Assembly (NCBI RefSeq): GCF_007565055.1
Contig: NC_044557.1
Span: forward strand, 138,427,493 to 138,491,492
Direction of reading: 5' to 3'
DNA: 64,000 bases
Origin: Rhinopithecus roxellana
Taxonomy: Eukaryota > Chordata > Mammalia > Primates > Cercopithecidae
A program made the position numbers and the translations under genes. Below are positions 1 to 12,340 of the stretch, in pieces. Within the stretch, counting starts at the first letter, position 1; the number at the start of each line of letters is the position of its first letter. The notes under the pieces are model-generated. The model searched no databases and was not told the DNA's origin. It was given only the letters and a program-made list of their open reading frames with translations.

Positions 1-1604
1 TATAAAGACTTAATGAATAAAGTTATCTTGAATATTTGATAACTTTAATATTCACAAAGATGCTCTCAGGAAAATAAAAAGGCTTCCAACAAACTAGAAT
101 AAAATATTAATATAACCAACATATAAACAGCAAAGTGTTAATATACAGAATATATAAAGAATAATACAAATAACCCAATTAAATAATGGACAAATGATAT
201 AGACATTATACAAAATATGAAAACATGAATAGACAATTAATATATGATGCTTAATTGTGGTAACCAAGGAAATACTATTTAAACACAGTGTAAGATGATA
301 TTTTACATTAGCCGGTGTGAAAAAAAATTTAAAATTTCAGTCACAAGTGTCAGAAAAGTTATAGAACAAAGGAGACTCATACATGGCTTATAACTAATGA
401 GATGGGGAGGGGTCATAGAAATCACTGCCTCACAATGAATGGGGATTACTCAATTCACTAATCAGTAATGCATGCGATAAGTCACAGTCATTAATTTTGT
501 GCTTTTTGTGACAGTAATAGTAAAAAATAATTTTTATCAATCTCACAATAAATTTGACCAAACATTTTGTGCAATTGAATTACGAGACCCCATTATTTCA
601 TTATGGCTGAAGTTAGCATTTTATTTTGTAGATACATACAACTCTAGAAGCCACAAGGATGTTGTAACATCACTTGCTCTAGGAATGAAAGTGGAAGGGA
701 GTTTTTTAAAATTATTATTTATTACCTAACTTTTGAATTTTATACTAGGAGAATGGATTATTATCCTGTAATGAAATTAAAATTTTAAATATTAAAAAGT
801 TTTAAATTAAACTAAAAAGTTCAGTAGATGAGAGGTTCCATCTCTAATCAGGGGATAATAACTGATTCTACTATAAGCAACTAGAAAACTAGACAAACTA
901 TATGATACAAGCATTTTCAAACATTGAACAATTGGCAACTAAGAACTGGTTTTCGCAGTTGAGGAGACAAACAAACAATGTAAGATCTACAATAGCCCCT
1001 GATTTCTGCCTGGGGATACTGACTGGACCACACCATTGATGGCAGAACCCAGACAGAGCTTGAAGAAACCCCTGAGTTAAAGAGACAGAAATACTATGGC
1101 AGGAGGACTAAGCAAGTATCTTAAATTTAAGGTAGGAACTAGACAAAGAAAGAGCTGCAAAAATCAACATAGGTTTCCCCTGAGTGATCCAGGGACTGAC
1201 TGACTGACTCACTGAGCATCCATCCCCGGATCTAATATCTAATTTCCCCTCCTTGAGTGTCCAGGGTAACTGCCTTGAGCTGTGTTCATGTCTGCAAATG
1301 ACAGATTCATCTCTGTCTCTCAAGACTGCATACACCTGTGCAACACTTTCCACCTTTTATGGAAAGCATACATAATTCCACAAGCAAACAGCATTTCCTG
1401 TGTTTCGGAGAATTCACTCAAGCTTTGGGATTCAGAGTTATGGGTAAAACACTTTCCTCACTTCACTTTCCTCTTTATACTTGTGCCTGATTTTTCCTCC
1501 TTTAATCTCCCTTATCGCTCTCAGAAACAAAACGATTTTCTTTTCTTATGTATTAACAAGTATAACAATTTTGGAAGAGTCTTTTGTTTCTTGATTAAGA
1601 TGGG
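1..1604. other. unassigned AT-rich sequence
   Basis: I recognise no gene or named repeat here. The open frames are short and stop-limited, with no start context, splice pattern or conserved domain. The longest (1282-1665, plus, 127 codons) runs into the repeat that begins at 1605, which argues against a real coding exon. Confidence 0.5.
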
Positions 1605-2088
1605 TGTGGTGGTTAATTTCCTGTTTCAACTTGACTGGGTTACAGGATGCCCAGATAGTGGTTAAACATTATTTTTGGGTGTTTCTGTGAGAATGTTTCT
1701 GGAAGATATTAGCATCTGTGGAATGAGTAAAGCAGATGGCTTCCCCAGAGAGGGTGGGGATCATACAACCTCTTGAGGGCATGAATAGAACAAAAAGGCA
1801 GAGGAAGGTAGAATTCTGTCTCTCTGCTTGACTGCTTGAGGGGAGACATTGATTGTCTCTTACCCTTTGACTAGGCCTTATACCATTGTCACTTCTCATT
1901 CTCAGGCCTTCAGACTTAGGCTGGAATTAACACCACTGGCTACCGTGGGTCTCCAGTTTGCAGACCACAAATAGTGGGGAATTTTCAGGTTCCTTAACTC
2001 CATAAACACGAGCCAATTCTTACACCATATATCTTTATACACACACACATACACATGTCCTATTGCTTCTGTTTCTCTAGCCTGCCCC
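1605..2088 (+). mobile_element. ancient LTR-like interspersed repeat
   Basis: The stretch starts 'tgtggtggttaatttcc' and goes on with 'caacttgactgggtt', 'gcccagatag' and 'gaatagaacaaaaaggcaga', ending near 'ctgtttctctagcctgcc'. This is the text of a common mammalian interspersed repeat that I associate with LTR-type elements but cannot name with confidence. It is well diverged and non-coding. A short AC-rich tract near 2039-2057 lies where such repeats often carry a microsatellite. Confidence 0.5.
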
Positions 2089-2333
2089 GACATACACCGC
2101 AATTTCTCTCTCATTTCCACAGGTTCTATCTCTTATCCACACTTAAACATTGAAATCATCTGTGTGTCTTTTAATACTCATGAAGTCCAGGCTTCCCTTA
2201 ATAGACTGACTTAGTATCTCTGAGGCAGATCAGATTTCTACAATTCAAAAAACATGCCTTTAAAAGAAAATCTTATTTTAAGTAAAGGTGACAATCATTG
2301 GCAGAAGGCAATTGTAGAACAAATGGGATTTGA

Positions 2334-2630
2334 GGCCTGGTGCAATGGTTCATGCTTATAATCCCAACACTTTGGGAGGCATAGGCAGGAGGATGGCTTG
2401 AGCCTAGGAGTTTCTGACCAGCCTGAGCAATACAGTGAGATCCCGTCTCTACAAAAAATTTTAAAAATTAGCTAGGCATGGTGCTACATGCCTGTGGTCC
2501 CAGCTACTCAGTAAGCTGAAGCAAAAGGATTGCTTGAGCCCAGGAAGTCAAGGCTATAGTGAGCTGTGGTTGCACTCCTGCATTCCAGGCTAGGCAACAG
2601 AGTGAGACCCTGTCTCAGAAACAAAACACA
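2334..2630 (+). mobile_element. AluJ SINE
   Basis: A full dimeric Alu in plus orientation: a diverged 'ggcctggtgcaatggttcatg' type head, a middle A-rich linker near 2453-2466, then a right monomer ending 'gagaccctgtctcag' and an impure A/C tail. 'gcttgagcctaggag' and many mutated CpGs place it in the old AluJ group. No clear target duplication was found. Confidence 0.85.
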
Positions 2631-4269
2631 CAAAAAAGTATTTGATTTCAATACTATCTTATTCATTTTTGACCATGTAAATTACACTGATAAAGAATTT
2701 CAAAGGAAGTATATTGTACTATATGAATGATCACATTTGATCCTGAACTACTAATGGGTAAATCTTGGTTAATTGTATAATAGGTTTCAATTATGATAAA
2801 TTAACATAAATAAAATACTATGCATATATTAATATATGCAGCAGAAATGACAGTTTAGCCTGAAAATAAGGTTGTTTTGCTTATATAAGCAAACTTTTAA
2901 TATATTCCAGTTTACTCCTTTGTGTATCACACTAACATATATGTTCCGATTGCTGACTAAACGGATTAAAGATAATTTTCTTCTCTCTACTTAGCATCTA
3001 GCCCATGAAAATCCAACTTTCTGCAGTTTCTACACCTTAATGACTATAGAAGAACACTGGGAAATATGGCACATTATTAGACATCAGGTGTTACTTTATG
3101 ATGCCTGAAGGTTCTCTAAAGATTGAAACAATCCAATAATGACAGCAAGTTAGACATAGGCACAAACTGGTTATACACTATATCTATTAAGAGTATGAAA
3201 CTAGTTATACAACTCAATGACATTTACATATGGAAATGTAATTCGGATATTTTTTATTTCCATTTCTATCATAGTTTGCTATTAATATGGCTCTGTATAG
3301 TAAACTTTCATGAATATATCAAAGAGAAAGGCTATGAGAGCTAAGTGCAAACTATGCAAGTTAGTGACTCGGAAACAGTGACCACAGCAAGTCACATACC
3401 ATTGTTTTAAATAATTTTTAAATATAGAATTATGTTTTGTTACATTTTTAAAGGTTTACAAATATATATATTTTTAATTTGGAAACTTGCATTGATGTAA
3501 TTTTTTAAACATTTCATTGCTATCCTGGTTAGCAGTTTCCTGGGATTTTAGACATATAAAACAAATGTTACAGTACAATGGGAGTGTCCTGGTACGGAAG
3601 AAGATAGATCCGGAATTATATTTTATGTTCGGCTTTTGGTATGGTTTTAAGAAATACACTCCTTTTAGCTAATTTCTTCTTCTGAAAAATGGGAATATTA
3701 TATTTAAGCCAAAGAACTATTGTTTGAATCAATTTTAAAATAGTATGCCCATATTTATATCTAAAATGTTTCTGTAATTCATTAATAATATTCACGTAAC
3801 ATAACTACAGAAAATCATTGTTGGTAATGAACCACAGAGATCATTTGGCCCTAAATTAAATGCATTTCTTGGTGACACTTCCGTTGCTTCATAGTACAAT
3901 AACATATTAAATGCTTTATAGCAAAATTATTATATATAAGTATTATTAAAAGTAATCAGTAATAGCAACAGTTTGACATTGAGTCTTACTCTGAAATAAT
4001 ATACCTTTGCTCACACAGTATAAGTATTTTGTTTCTCTTTATGGCTTTAAAGGACTAAAAATAATTATTTAAAGCAAGAAAGCAGGAAAGTCATGGAAGG
4101 CACTGAGACAGAGGCTAATTTATGCAGAATTTCATCTCATCTTGTTATTTGTTTCAGAATCTCGCCTTGAGATTTTGCAGGATGCATGATTATCCAACTA
4201 AAAATTACATTTACTATCAGTATTCCTATCTTCCTATCTAGTTTAGGATTTATCTCAGAATTTTTCTCT
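2631..4269. other. unassigned AT-rich sequence
   Basis: No gene or named repeat is recognised. It holds a perfect 20-base palindrome at 2821-2840. The open frames (3123-3344 plus, 3474-3659 minus) are short and look like chance. Confidence 0.45.
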
Positions 4270-4551
4270 TTCTCCTCCTGCCACCCCCAGACCCCACTGG
4301 AGTGCAGTGGTACGATCTCAGCTCACTGCAACCTCGGCCTCCTGGGTTCTAGCGATTCTCTTGCCTCAGCCTCCCGAGTAGCTGGGATTACAGGTGTGTG
4401 CCACCATACCAGGCTAATTTTTTATATTTCTAGTAGAGACAGGGTTTCATCTTGTTAGCCAGGATGGTGTCGATCTCCGAACCTCGCCATCTGCCCACCT
4501 CAACCTCCCAAAGTGCTGGGATTACAGGCATGAGCCACCATGCCTGGCCAA
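4270..4551 (-). mobile_element. Alu SINE, minus strand
   Basis: Reads as reverse-complement Alu: 'ggagtgcagtggtacgatct', 'gcctcccgagtagctggg', then 'cccaaagtgctgggatta' and 'catgagccaccatgcctggc'. The A tail (T on this strand) has decayed to a mixed C/T run. Divergence suggests AluS or AluJ. An open frame through its left half is Alu-derived and not a gene. Confidence 0.85.
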
Positions 4552-4959
4552 ATTTCTCATTTTTAACCACATTATCAATGCTTACATTAAGGTAGGCCCT
4601 GATGGGTCCTGTGCTTCCAAATTCTCCCTCGATTTCCTCTCATAGTACATGAGACATGTGTAAGAACACAGCAAGAAGGGTTTTCACTGTAACAGAAGCT
4701 TGTATCTGAAAGACGTCCAGTAATATAATTGGTCTATCTTTCCTCAACTCTCTCTAGACACATGCAATACAGCCAGCACTTTCCTTTCTATGACAGCAGG
4801 CAGAAGGACATAAGCTATTTAACTACTTTGTATTTTCTCTAGGATAATTTTTAGATCTACTGATCCAATAAAAAAATAACTTGTCAGTTAATAAATATTT
4901 CAAAAAATATATAAGTATGTTTAGCACTCTCGTTTTCCCCCCTCAAAGTTGTTCTGGTT

Positions 4960-5290
4960 TGGACAATAAATTATATAGCCACACTATCTTTTGGTTGCCA
5001 TTTTAAAGATCAAACTTGCCTACACTTCCTCTCCGCCTTGAAGTTGCCTGGAAAATTGCGTTGTTGTAGTTCCTGTGGAACCATATATAGAGGCCATATG
5101 TTGAGAATGCATGGTAGTAAGGACCACTAAATATGGGTGTCTGGGAGAAGACATGGAGCAGAGCCTCCCACCAGCCCTGGATCCCTCAACTACTCACTGT
5201 TACTCAAGAGAGAAATACAGTGCCTTCTTTTTAAGACATTGTATTTGGTGTCTTGCTGACTGTCTCCCAAGTAATATATTCCCTAAATAA
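4960..5290 (+). mobile_element. possible ancient LTR remnant
   Basis: Phrases such as 'gggagaagacatggagcag', 'cctcccaccagccctgg' and 'agagagaaatacagtgcc' followed by 'ttaagacattgtatttgg' resemble the 3' part of old MaLR/MLT1-type LTRs. Divergence is high, so this is a tentative call from word similarity only. Confidence 0.3.
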
Positions 5291-5372
5291 TAAAGATCAA
5301 ACATTATTTGTAAATACTATGCTAGAAGTCACTGAAGGAGAACTTAGACTTAACTGCACTTCTTGTGAGTAA

Positions 5373-5396
5373 TTGTGTGTGTGTGTGTGTGTGTGT
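5373..5396. repeat. (TG)n microsatellite
   Basis: About twelve uninterrupted TG units lie directly at the tail side of the following minus-strand Alu, consistent with growth from a degenerate Alu A tail. Confidence 0.95.
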
Positions 5397-5397
5397 T

Positions 5398-5615
5398 TCT
5401 CTGCTGCACTGACAGAAGTGCTGTGGCACCATCACAGCTCACTGCAGCCTCAACCTCTTGGGATCAAGCAATGCTGTGCCTCAACCTTCCAAGTAGCTGA
5501 GACCACAGGCTTGCCTCACCATGCCCAGCTAATTTACTCCTGGGCTCAAGCCATTCTCCAACCTCAGCCTCCCAAAATGCTGGGATTACAGGGCATGAGC
5601 CACCACACCTGGACT
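5398..5615 (-). mobile_element. AluJ SINE with internal deletion, minus strand
   Basis: Reverse-complement Alu text ('cagctcactgcagcctcaac', 'cccaaaatgctgggatta', 'atgagccaccacacctgg') is present, but the central part of the left monomer is missing: the sequence jumps from 'gcccagctaattta' to 'ctcctgggctcaagc'. At about 218 bases it is shorter than a full Alu. Divergence points to AluJ. Confidence 0.8.
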
Positions 5616-7101
5616 GTGAATGATTAGGTGTTAAAGTTAATTCTTAAGGTGCAAATCATGTAAAATCAATAGTATTAGCATACATCTCTCATGGAATCTA
5701 ACAGAACCCTGAACATTGGAACAGATTAATATTTAGTAGAGCGTGGGATGAAGCAGTTTCATGCAGTTCGGTAACATGTTGTGTGAAATATGTGTGCTAC
5801 CTAAATATCACAATCAGAGCAGTGACATGTTCACACTAGGAGTAACTCTGACTGGCTGAACCCAGATTCACAGTCCTCATCTTTGATTCCTCCAGGGAAT
5901 ATGGTTCCATAATGGAATCATTTGCCTTTAATAGGTTTTCCAAACTGTCCTCTCTCTTAGCTCAGCTGTACGATCATGGTCCTTTAACACTTGACTTGTG
6001 TAGGGTCAGTCATATTCCACCTCATCATTTCCTAATGTAATTGTAAAAGCTTTATTCTTATTTGTACTCTAAATAAGAATATGAAACCATCCTGAATCAA
6101 GTACTGTTAAAATACTTGCAAGTATGTTGATTTTTAAAAAATAATAATATTTGTAAGCTGTAAGGAATATCTTATGAGACAAATGATACATGGCAAAGTA
6201 TAGTACTTTATGCAATATAGTTACCATGACGTTAATTTTAAAGTACTCATACCTCAATCTACTTTTTAGAAATAAAAAATGTGTCACAAATCCAAATCCA
6301 CATATCATCTTTGGATAGGGGGTCTGCTAGTCTTCTCTATTTTATTCCAATTTTAGCTCGTGTATAAGCTAAGCGAGCGTCTTAAGGACTGGTGTTTCTA
6401 CACTGTAGTAAGTGCTATGACTAGTTTAATTCTGTCTTATTTTTTCATTCAGGACACAGTCTTTTGGGTTTCCAGGAAATTTCCAGGGAATCCAACTTTT
6501 CTCCTCCCCCCCCCCTAAATCCCCGAGGCTCCCAAATGTGCAGCTCAGACTTTTGATGGCTTCTCAGAAAAGTAAATTCCCTGACACGGAAAGAGTTCTG
6601 AATGCTGGATTCCCCTTTCTAACTTCTTCTGGTCCTGTCTAAATACTACCTGGTTGTTCCCTACTGTCTCACTAGTTTGATGATGTTACTAATAAAGCAA
6701 ACAAAAACACATTTGTTGTCCTTTTATTAGAAGCCCTAGATTGATGGGTTGATATTAATTCTATATTGTATTATGGATAAAATTTGAAATTCTGTGTCCC
6801 ATCGCCATGTTTAAAATAAACTGTTCTCATCCATTGCTCATGAGCAAGAGACCACAGTGGCCTTAACTCCCCTCCAGCTAGACAAAAGTTTAAAGAGGTT
6901 TCCTTCTGAGGCTAGATGCTTCACTTGTACTTCCTAAGATTACTCACTTCGATGAAGTTGTAATTGCCCCTTTGAGATGTAAATCATCCCCTAGCCTCTA
7001 GCCAGTTTTACAAAATGGAAATTCCTCTCTAGGATCTGTGAGCTAATCCATTGAAGTGTAATCATCTGGAAAGACAGTGCCCCAATCTTTCCATCGCTGT
7101 G
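5616..7101. other. unassigned sequence
   Basis: No gene or named repeat recognised. A run of eleven C's near 6503-6513 is the only compositional oddity. Open frames here (for example 6069-6308 minus) have no recognisable protein content. Confidence 0.4.
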
Positions 7102-7210
7102 AGAAAACACATCTGTCCTAATCACATTGACCAACCACTCTCCTAACATCAAGCAGCAGATTTCCCTAACTAATGCAACTCTCCTGCCTTTTGTTTCAGC
7201 AGAGTTGAAT
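7102..7210 (+). repeat. local duplicate, copy 1
   Basis: The stretch from 'aacacatctgtcctaatcac' to 'ctcctgccttttgtttcagc' recurs about 1.1 kb downstream at 8224-8310 plus 8653-8680, where an Alu splits it. The copies are similar but clearly diverged. Either an old local duplication or two copies of an unrecognised repeat would explain this. Confidence 0.7.
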
Positions 7211-7405
7211 TCAATCTTTCTCCTCATTGCAATAATCTGGACCTCTTTTGCAATAGTCTTAAATAACATTTTATCCACCTCTTTAACACCATCTCTTGCA
7301 ATTTTTCTTTGACATTTAACTAAAGATTAATTAGTTCTGGAAATTTACCCTTTTTTCCTCCATGGATTCAGCGGCAGTATCTAAAAGAAAAAATTCATCA
7401 ACCAA

Positions 7406-7408
7406 CTA

Positions 7409-7452
<44 letters not shown>

Positions 7453-7454
7453 AT
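7406..7454. repeat. (TA)n microsatellite
   Basis: An almost pure alternating TA tract of about 48 bases with one 'tac' interruption. It can form cruciforms and is likely length-variable. Confidence 0.95.
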
Positions 7455-8223
7455 ATAAAGATAAAACACTGCAACCAGTGGAACTGACTATAAAGTAATT
7501 CAAATTTACAGAACACATCCGGTTTTTCAGGCTCTTAATTTTATTAAACATAAAAGGGCAATATAAATTCCTGTGGAATTCACCTTTTACTTAAGAATTC
7601 ATTATCAGCGAATTAGTTTAACAAGGCTGTTCTGTAAGAGGATGTGGTCGACTTCAAAAATTAGAACGGGAACAATAACTCGTAAAAATTAAACATTTTA
7701 AACTAACACTTACTGTATTCACTGTGTCTACGATTCGGCATATTTCTTTCGGTGACCACAAAAGTATAAAATGGACACAGAACAGTGTCTTCAAAAAATT
7801 AAGGACGTTCTTTCTTCTTCAAAAGATTATAAATATAATTCAAATGGGCATGACACTTTTACCAATTAGATTGACTTCTTTTGCTTCAAAGAACCCATTT
7901 GTACATCTAAATTAATTTTGGTCAATATGCGTGAGTGCATGTGCATGAGGGTGTAAATGACAGTAAAGGGGAAGGTGGAAAAAAGGGAGATGGTCTGGCT
8001 TTTTTAACACACTTTTCAATACCCAAAACAGAGGTAGTAAGAAACAATGATGTGGTGAAAATCAAGTATTGCCAAATAGAAAAAAGATTTGAAATTGGTA
8101 TATTTAAGACTTTCTTATATATTATTAAGTATATCGTTAATATAAATCTTACACAATTTAGCTCCCCTATCTCCCAGTCTCTGTGATAGGTTGGGAATCC
8201 AACTTTCCTAGGCCTCAATTAGT

Positions 8224-8310
8224 AAACACATCTGGCCTAATCACATTGACTAACCTCTCTCCTAACATTATGCAGCAGATTTCACTGGCTTACCCAAAAA
8301 CTCTCCTGCC
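8224..8310 (+). repeat. local duplicate, copy 2 (split by Alu)
   Basis: It matches 7102-7190 ('aacacatctggcctaatcac', 'gcagcagatttcactgg'). The matching text resumes after the Alu at 8653. The Alu therefore inserted inside this copy, after the duplication or after the ancestral repeat was fixed. Confidence 0.7.
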
Positions 8311-8314
8311 TTTT

Positions 8315-8652
8315 TTTTAATTTTTATTTTTTTATTATTTATTTATTTATTTTTATTATTATTATTATTTTTTGAGATGGAGTCTCGCTCTGTCACTCAG
8401 ACTGGAGTGCAGTGGTGTGATGTCAGCTCACTGCAACCTCTGCCTCCCAGGTTCAAGAGATTCTTGTGCCTCAGCCTCCTGAGTAGCTGGGATTAAAGGC
8501 ACATGCCACCATGCCCAGCTAATGTTTGTCTTTTTAGTATAGACGATGTTTCACTATGTTGGTCAGGCTGGTCTCGAACTCCTGACCTTGTGATCTGCCT
8601 ACCTTGGCCTCTCAAGTGCTGGGATTACAGGCATAAGCCACCAAGCCCGGCC
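8315..8652 (-). mobile_element. Alu SINE with target-site duplication, minus strand
   Basis: A full reverse-complement Alu with an expanded T/ATT-rich tail (8311-8381). It is flanked by the perfect 16-base direct repeat 'aactctcctgcctttt' at 8299-8314 and 8653-8668. The body is AluS-like with scattered CpG decay ('ggcataagccaccaagcc'). Confidence 0.92.
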
Positions 8653-8668
8653 AACTCTCCTGCCTTTT

Positions 8669-9731
8669 ATTTCAACAGGTATGTCAACTTTTACAATGAT
8701 ACAATAATTGTAGAAAATAATATTAGATTGAATCTCACAATCACACTCAGCTTGATTACTAAACTTTCTCCTGCATCTTGCTCACCTAAATTTATCTACA
8801 TTTTCTATGAATAGAATAGTTTAGAAATGTATGTCTTCTGTGCATTACTGTGTAACTTATTGTAAGATAGAAATACGGACTTTGTTTAAATCCCATTTTC
8901 TGCCTAGGAAATACCATTTTTTTTGAGTATGATAAGTATTTCAAAGCATTCAAAAATGAACAACATAGGAAATACATTGCAAAATGAGGTCTGATTCCCA
9001 TCCCCTTAGTCTTAATTGCTCTTCCTCTCTCATCTCTCTCTGTTTCATTGATGAGTATAAAAGATCACTTTCATATGATATTAGAATTCATAGAAATAAG
9101 GTGTTGATTTGATCATCCAACCGAGCATTTATTGAGTGTCCATTACAAGTCAGATTGTGTTCCTGAGAACAGCTCAGGAAATGAGTGTTTGACATTGATG
9201 TACGTAACAGAAATACAAACATACCAGTAAAAACATCAGACCTCTTATAACAATACAGATCATGTATTAAGCCCTTTCAAGGTGAGAATTGATCATTTCA
9301 AAAAATAATTATTTTAACAACTCATTCTTGAGACAGAAAAGTGGAATTAGAAGCTCATATATTGCTGTTTCAGGAACTAAAATCTTAAGTGCTGTATTTA
9401 ATCAATTGACAGCCATATAATTCTTACTTTCATATACCGATATTCATCAAAAATTAAAAACTTTGAAAATCATTTCTGTCTCATTCTACTAATCAATTTA
9501 AACATTTCATTTATTTTGTTATGTTTCTTCATTTTACTTGGCCTTGAATACTTCTTTCCAGCCCAGTATTAAATTTAATTGATATCTAATTTGTTTACTT
9601 GGTTTAGTTACTTTTAACTATGTTTGGTACATGTCTTATGAAGCAGGTATGTAGGAATGTTTACAAATTTATGATCCTCACTCCTCCAAAGCCCTAATGG
9701 CGATACCCCCAACAGACACATACCACAACGT

Positions 9732-9773
<42 letters not shown>

Positions 9774-11379
9774 CAGTGGATCAACACATAAAATACTCTA
9801 CGGGCAAAAACATCATACATCAGGGATCTCTCAGTGTATTTCCCAATTCTGTAATTTATCAGGACTGTTCAATTGAGGTGACTCTGAAGAGATTTCTAAG
9901 GTGATTTGAGTGCTAAGCTATCTAACTAGTGGTTTTACACTATTTTGAGTAATGCACCAAACGTAGCTCTCGAGGCTCTGAAGAATTTATGTGCTTTCCA
10001 ATGAACGAGGAGATACAAGATCCTAAAAATCACAAGTTTTTTTTTAATATCCTTTAATAGATTAAGGAAAGCTGATATCAGTATGAATATACTTTATATT
10101 TACATGTGTGTCAATTTTTCTTTGCTTGTAGGATACATTTTTATGTTACTGGGAGTAAGAAACATCTTAGGAAAAAGAAGACAATAAATAAAATTTTCAT
10201 TGTTACACTGTGCTTTGCTCCAGTAAGTCTGCACTGCACACATAGGCTATAAATTGGTGTCTTGGGGGACCACTTTGGTATTTCATTTTAATAGCTCATT
10301 CTGGAGAATATATTTGAATGGATCATGTATTACAGCTTGTTTAAATTTTGACCCATATAGAAATGAGTTTTCAAAAATATGTCTGAAGCTGGATACTGTA
10401 AAATCCTTTATCATCATAGAATAATAAAAAGCTAGCCATTAGTTACTCAGAAATTATTCAATAAATCTAAGACGATTTAGATATAAATAGTTATGAGTGA
10501 GAATGGCTCATCATTAATGTTTGTAAAAATTAATGCTGTCATTTATGATTGAGAATAAAAAACTAGAAATGAAACTTTGACAGAGATAAATGATAGACAT
10601 AAACTTTACATAAAGCGAGAGAACAATAGATGTGTTAAATGTTTGTTTTATAGATAAGATTTATGATGAAATTGTGTTGAATAACATGAATCAAATGTGT
10701 TTTGTATACTACACCAGCAGTTACATCATCACAACCTTTTAAATATTCCATTAACTTCAAATTGTACTTATCACTGAAATAATCTGATTAAATGAATTGG
10801 GATAATGGGTAAGGATTGGTATAAGCTGAAAGCAATACTATACTTTTAAAATTGTTTCTTTGTGTATTACATGAGAGAAGATGGTTGATAAATTCATTAT
10901 AGCACAATGCCTATTATAACAGTCAAACCTGAAAGAAAACCAGTAAATGTTTAAGAGAATAAAATTGGTGAATTGCTTCCATTTTATAGTCTTTCCTGTT
11001 CATTTCAGGGTTTACCCAAATTTGCAACTCTAAATAAGGCCCAATTATTTACTCCTCAAATAGTACAAAATTCACGAAGAAAAGTGAAAGCTTTTTTTTT
11101 TTTTTCACTCAAATATTCTAGTCTCTATCTACTCCAAATCTCACTAACTTTTCCTGAGTCTGGTATAGGTACTGATCTCAAGGCCACTGCTACCACTTTC
11201 ACCATTTCTTGTGCCTCAAGACTCAACCTTCCTAATTTACTTGAATGAATTTGGAAAAGTCCCATTTCATGATATTTTAAGCAACCTAGATGTCTCTTTC
11301 ACTAAAAGTGGTATTCTTCCTGTGTTCCTATGATTTTTTCCAGAAAATGATATCAACCTCTGCCTACACCTGACATCTA
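8669..11379. other. unassigned AT-rich sequence with a (CA)n tract
   Basis: No gene is recognised. A weak L2/MIR-like phrase lies near 9125-9235 ('catttattgagtgtccatt'). A (CA)n tract occupies 9733-9771, and T-rich tracts lie near 10038 and 11091. An open frame through the CA tract on the minus strand is a low-complexity artefact. Confidence 0.4.
9733..9771. repeat. (CA)n microsatellite
   Basis: An uninterrupted tract of about nineteen CA units. Alternating purine-pyrimidine sequence of this length can adopt Z-DNA and is usually polymorphic in primates. Confidence 0.95.
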
Positions 11380-12340
11380 AATGTAATTCTTGACATCTCC
11401 TTCTTCACATTTCCATTTCCAATAACCAAGTCTTGTCAGATTTTACTTTCTCTATATTTCTTGAGAGAAATTTTCTCTTTCTCTCTTCATTGCTATCATG
11501 GGATCTAGCCCCCCATTCTCTCACGTGGGCAAGGGTGACCACCTCTAAAGTGCTCTCCTTGATTATCTCTCCAAAAAAAGTTTCTCTTTTCTATTTCCAG
11601 AATGACTTACTCGAAATGCAAATACAATTTACATTGTAAATTGCTCTGTTTAAAAACTCCCAAAGACTTTGCATTGGTAATAGGATGAATATCAAGAGTC
11701 CAAAATGGAGTTCAAGCAGTACCAAATTTGTTCTTTGTATTTCTCCCTCCGCTCCTCTGGTGGTGACATGAACCTCCTCAATCTAATGATTCAATAATAC
11801 TTTATCCCTCAAATATAAAATACTTCCTGTCTCCTGGACTTTGGTCTTCTTATTCACATACTTTTCCCACTATTATCTTTTTTTTTTTTTTTGGTCTGAG
11901 ATGGACTCTCCCTCTGTTGGCAGGCTGGAGTGCAGTGGCGCAACCTCGGCTCACTGAACCTCTACCTCCCAGGGTTCAAGCTATTTTCCTGCCTCAGTCT
12001 CCCGAGTAGCTGGAACTACAGGTGTGCACCACCATGCCTAGCTACTTTTTGTTTTTTTAGTAGAGACGGGTTTCACCATGTTGGCCAGAATGGTCTCGAT
12101 CTCTTGCCTCGTGACCCTCCTACCTCGGCGTCCCAGAGTGCTGGGATTAGAGGCATTAGTCACCGCGCCCGGCCCTACCATCCCATATTTATATAATTAG
12201 TTCTTAATCTTGTTTTGGTTTGCTCTTCAGTCTTCCCCACTAAGGGAAGCCTTACCTGATATCCCTACATATGAAAGGCTTTCATAAGAGTGGCTTTCAT
12301 AACAGTGCATAACTTTCCCCTGTAGGGGGATTATTTTAGT
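11380..12340 (+). mobile_element. L2 LINE 3' region, plus strand
   Basis: Diverged phrases characteristic of L2 coding and 3' sequence appear in order: 'ttcttgacatctccttcttc', 'ggtgacatgaacctcctcaa', 'acttcctgtctcctggactt', and after the Alu 'gggaagccttacctgatatc'. The Alu at 11878-12174 inserted into it. All reading frames are broken, and this is an ancient mammalian relic. Confidence 0.5.
11878..12174 (-). mobile_element. Alu SINE, minus strand
   Basis: A complete reverse-complement Alu with a T tail of about fifteen, 'ggagtgcagtggcgcaacct', 'cccgagtagctggaactaca' and 'caccgcgcccggccc' at its head. The retained CpG head suggests AluS age. It lies inside an L2 remnant. Confidence 0.88.

Noticed and set aside
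1282..1665. 127-codon plus-strand open frame
   Set aside because: It crosses into a transposon-derived repeat, has no recognisable domain and no splice or promoter context. It is expected by chance in 64 kb.
4186..4458. Protein-like frames with 'SAHCNLGL' or 'FSCLSLPSSWDYR' motifs, here and in other Alus
   Set aside because: These are the standard translations of reverse-complement Alu sequence and not genes.
7406..7454. TATA promoter
   Set aside because: It is a dinucleotide microsatellite with no initiator, downstream frame or transcript evidence.
9614..9820. Cys/Val-repeat protein on the minus strand
   Set aside because: Produced by the (CA)n tract.
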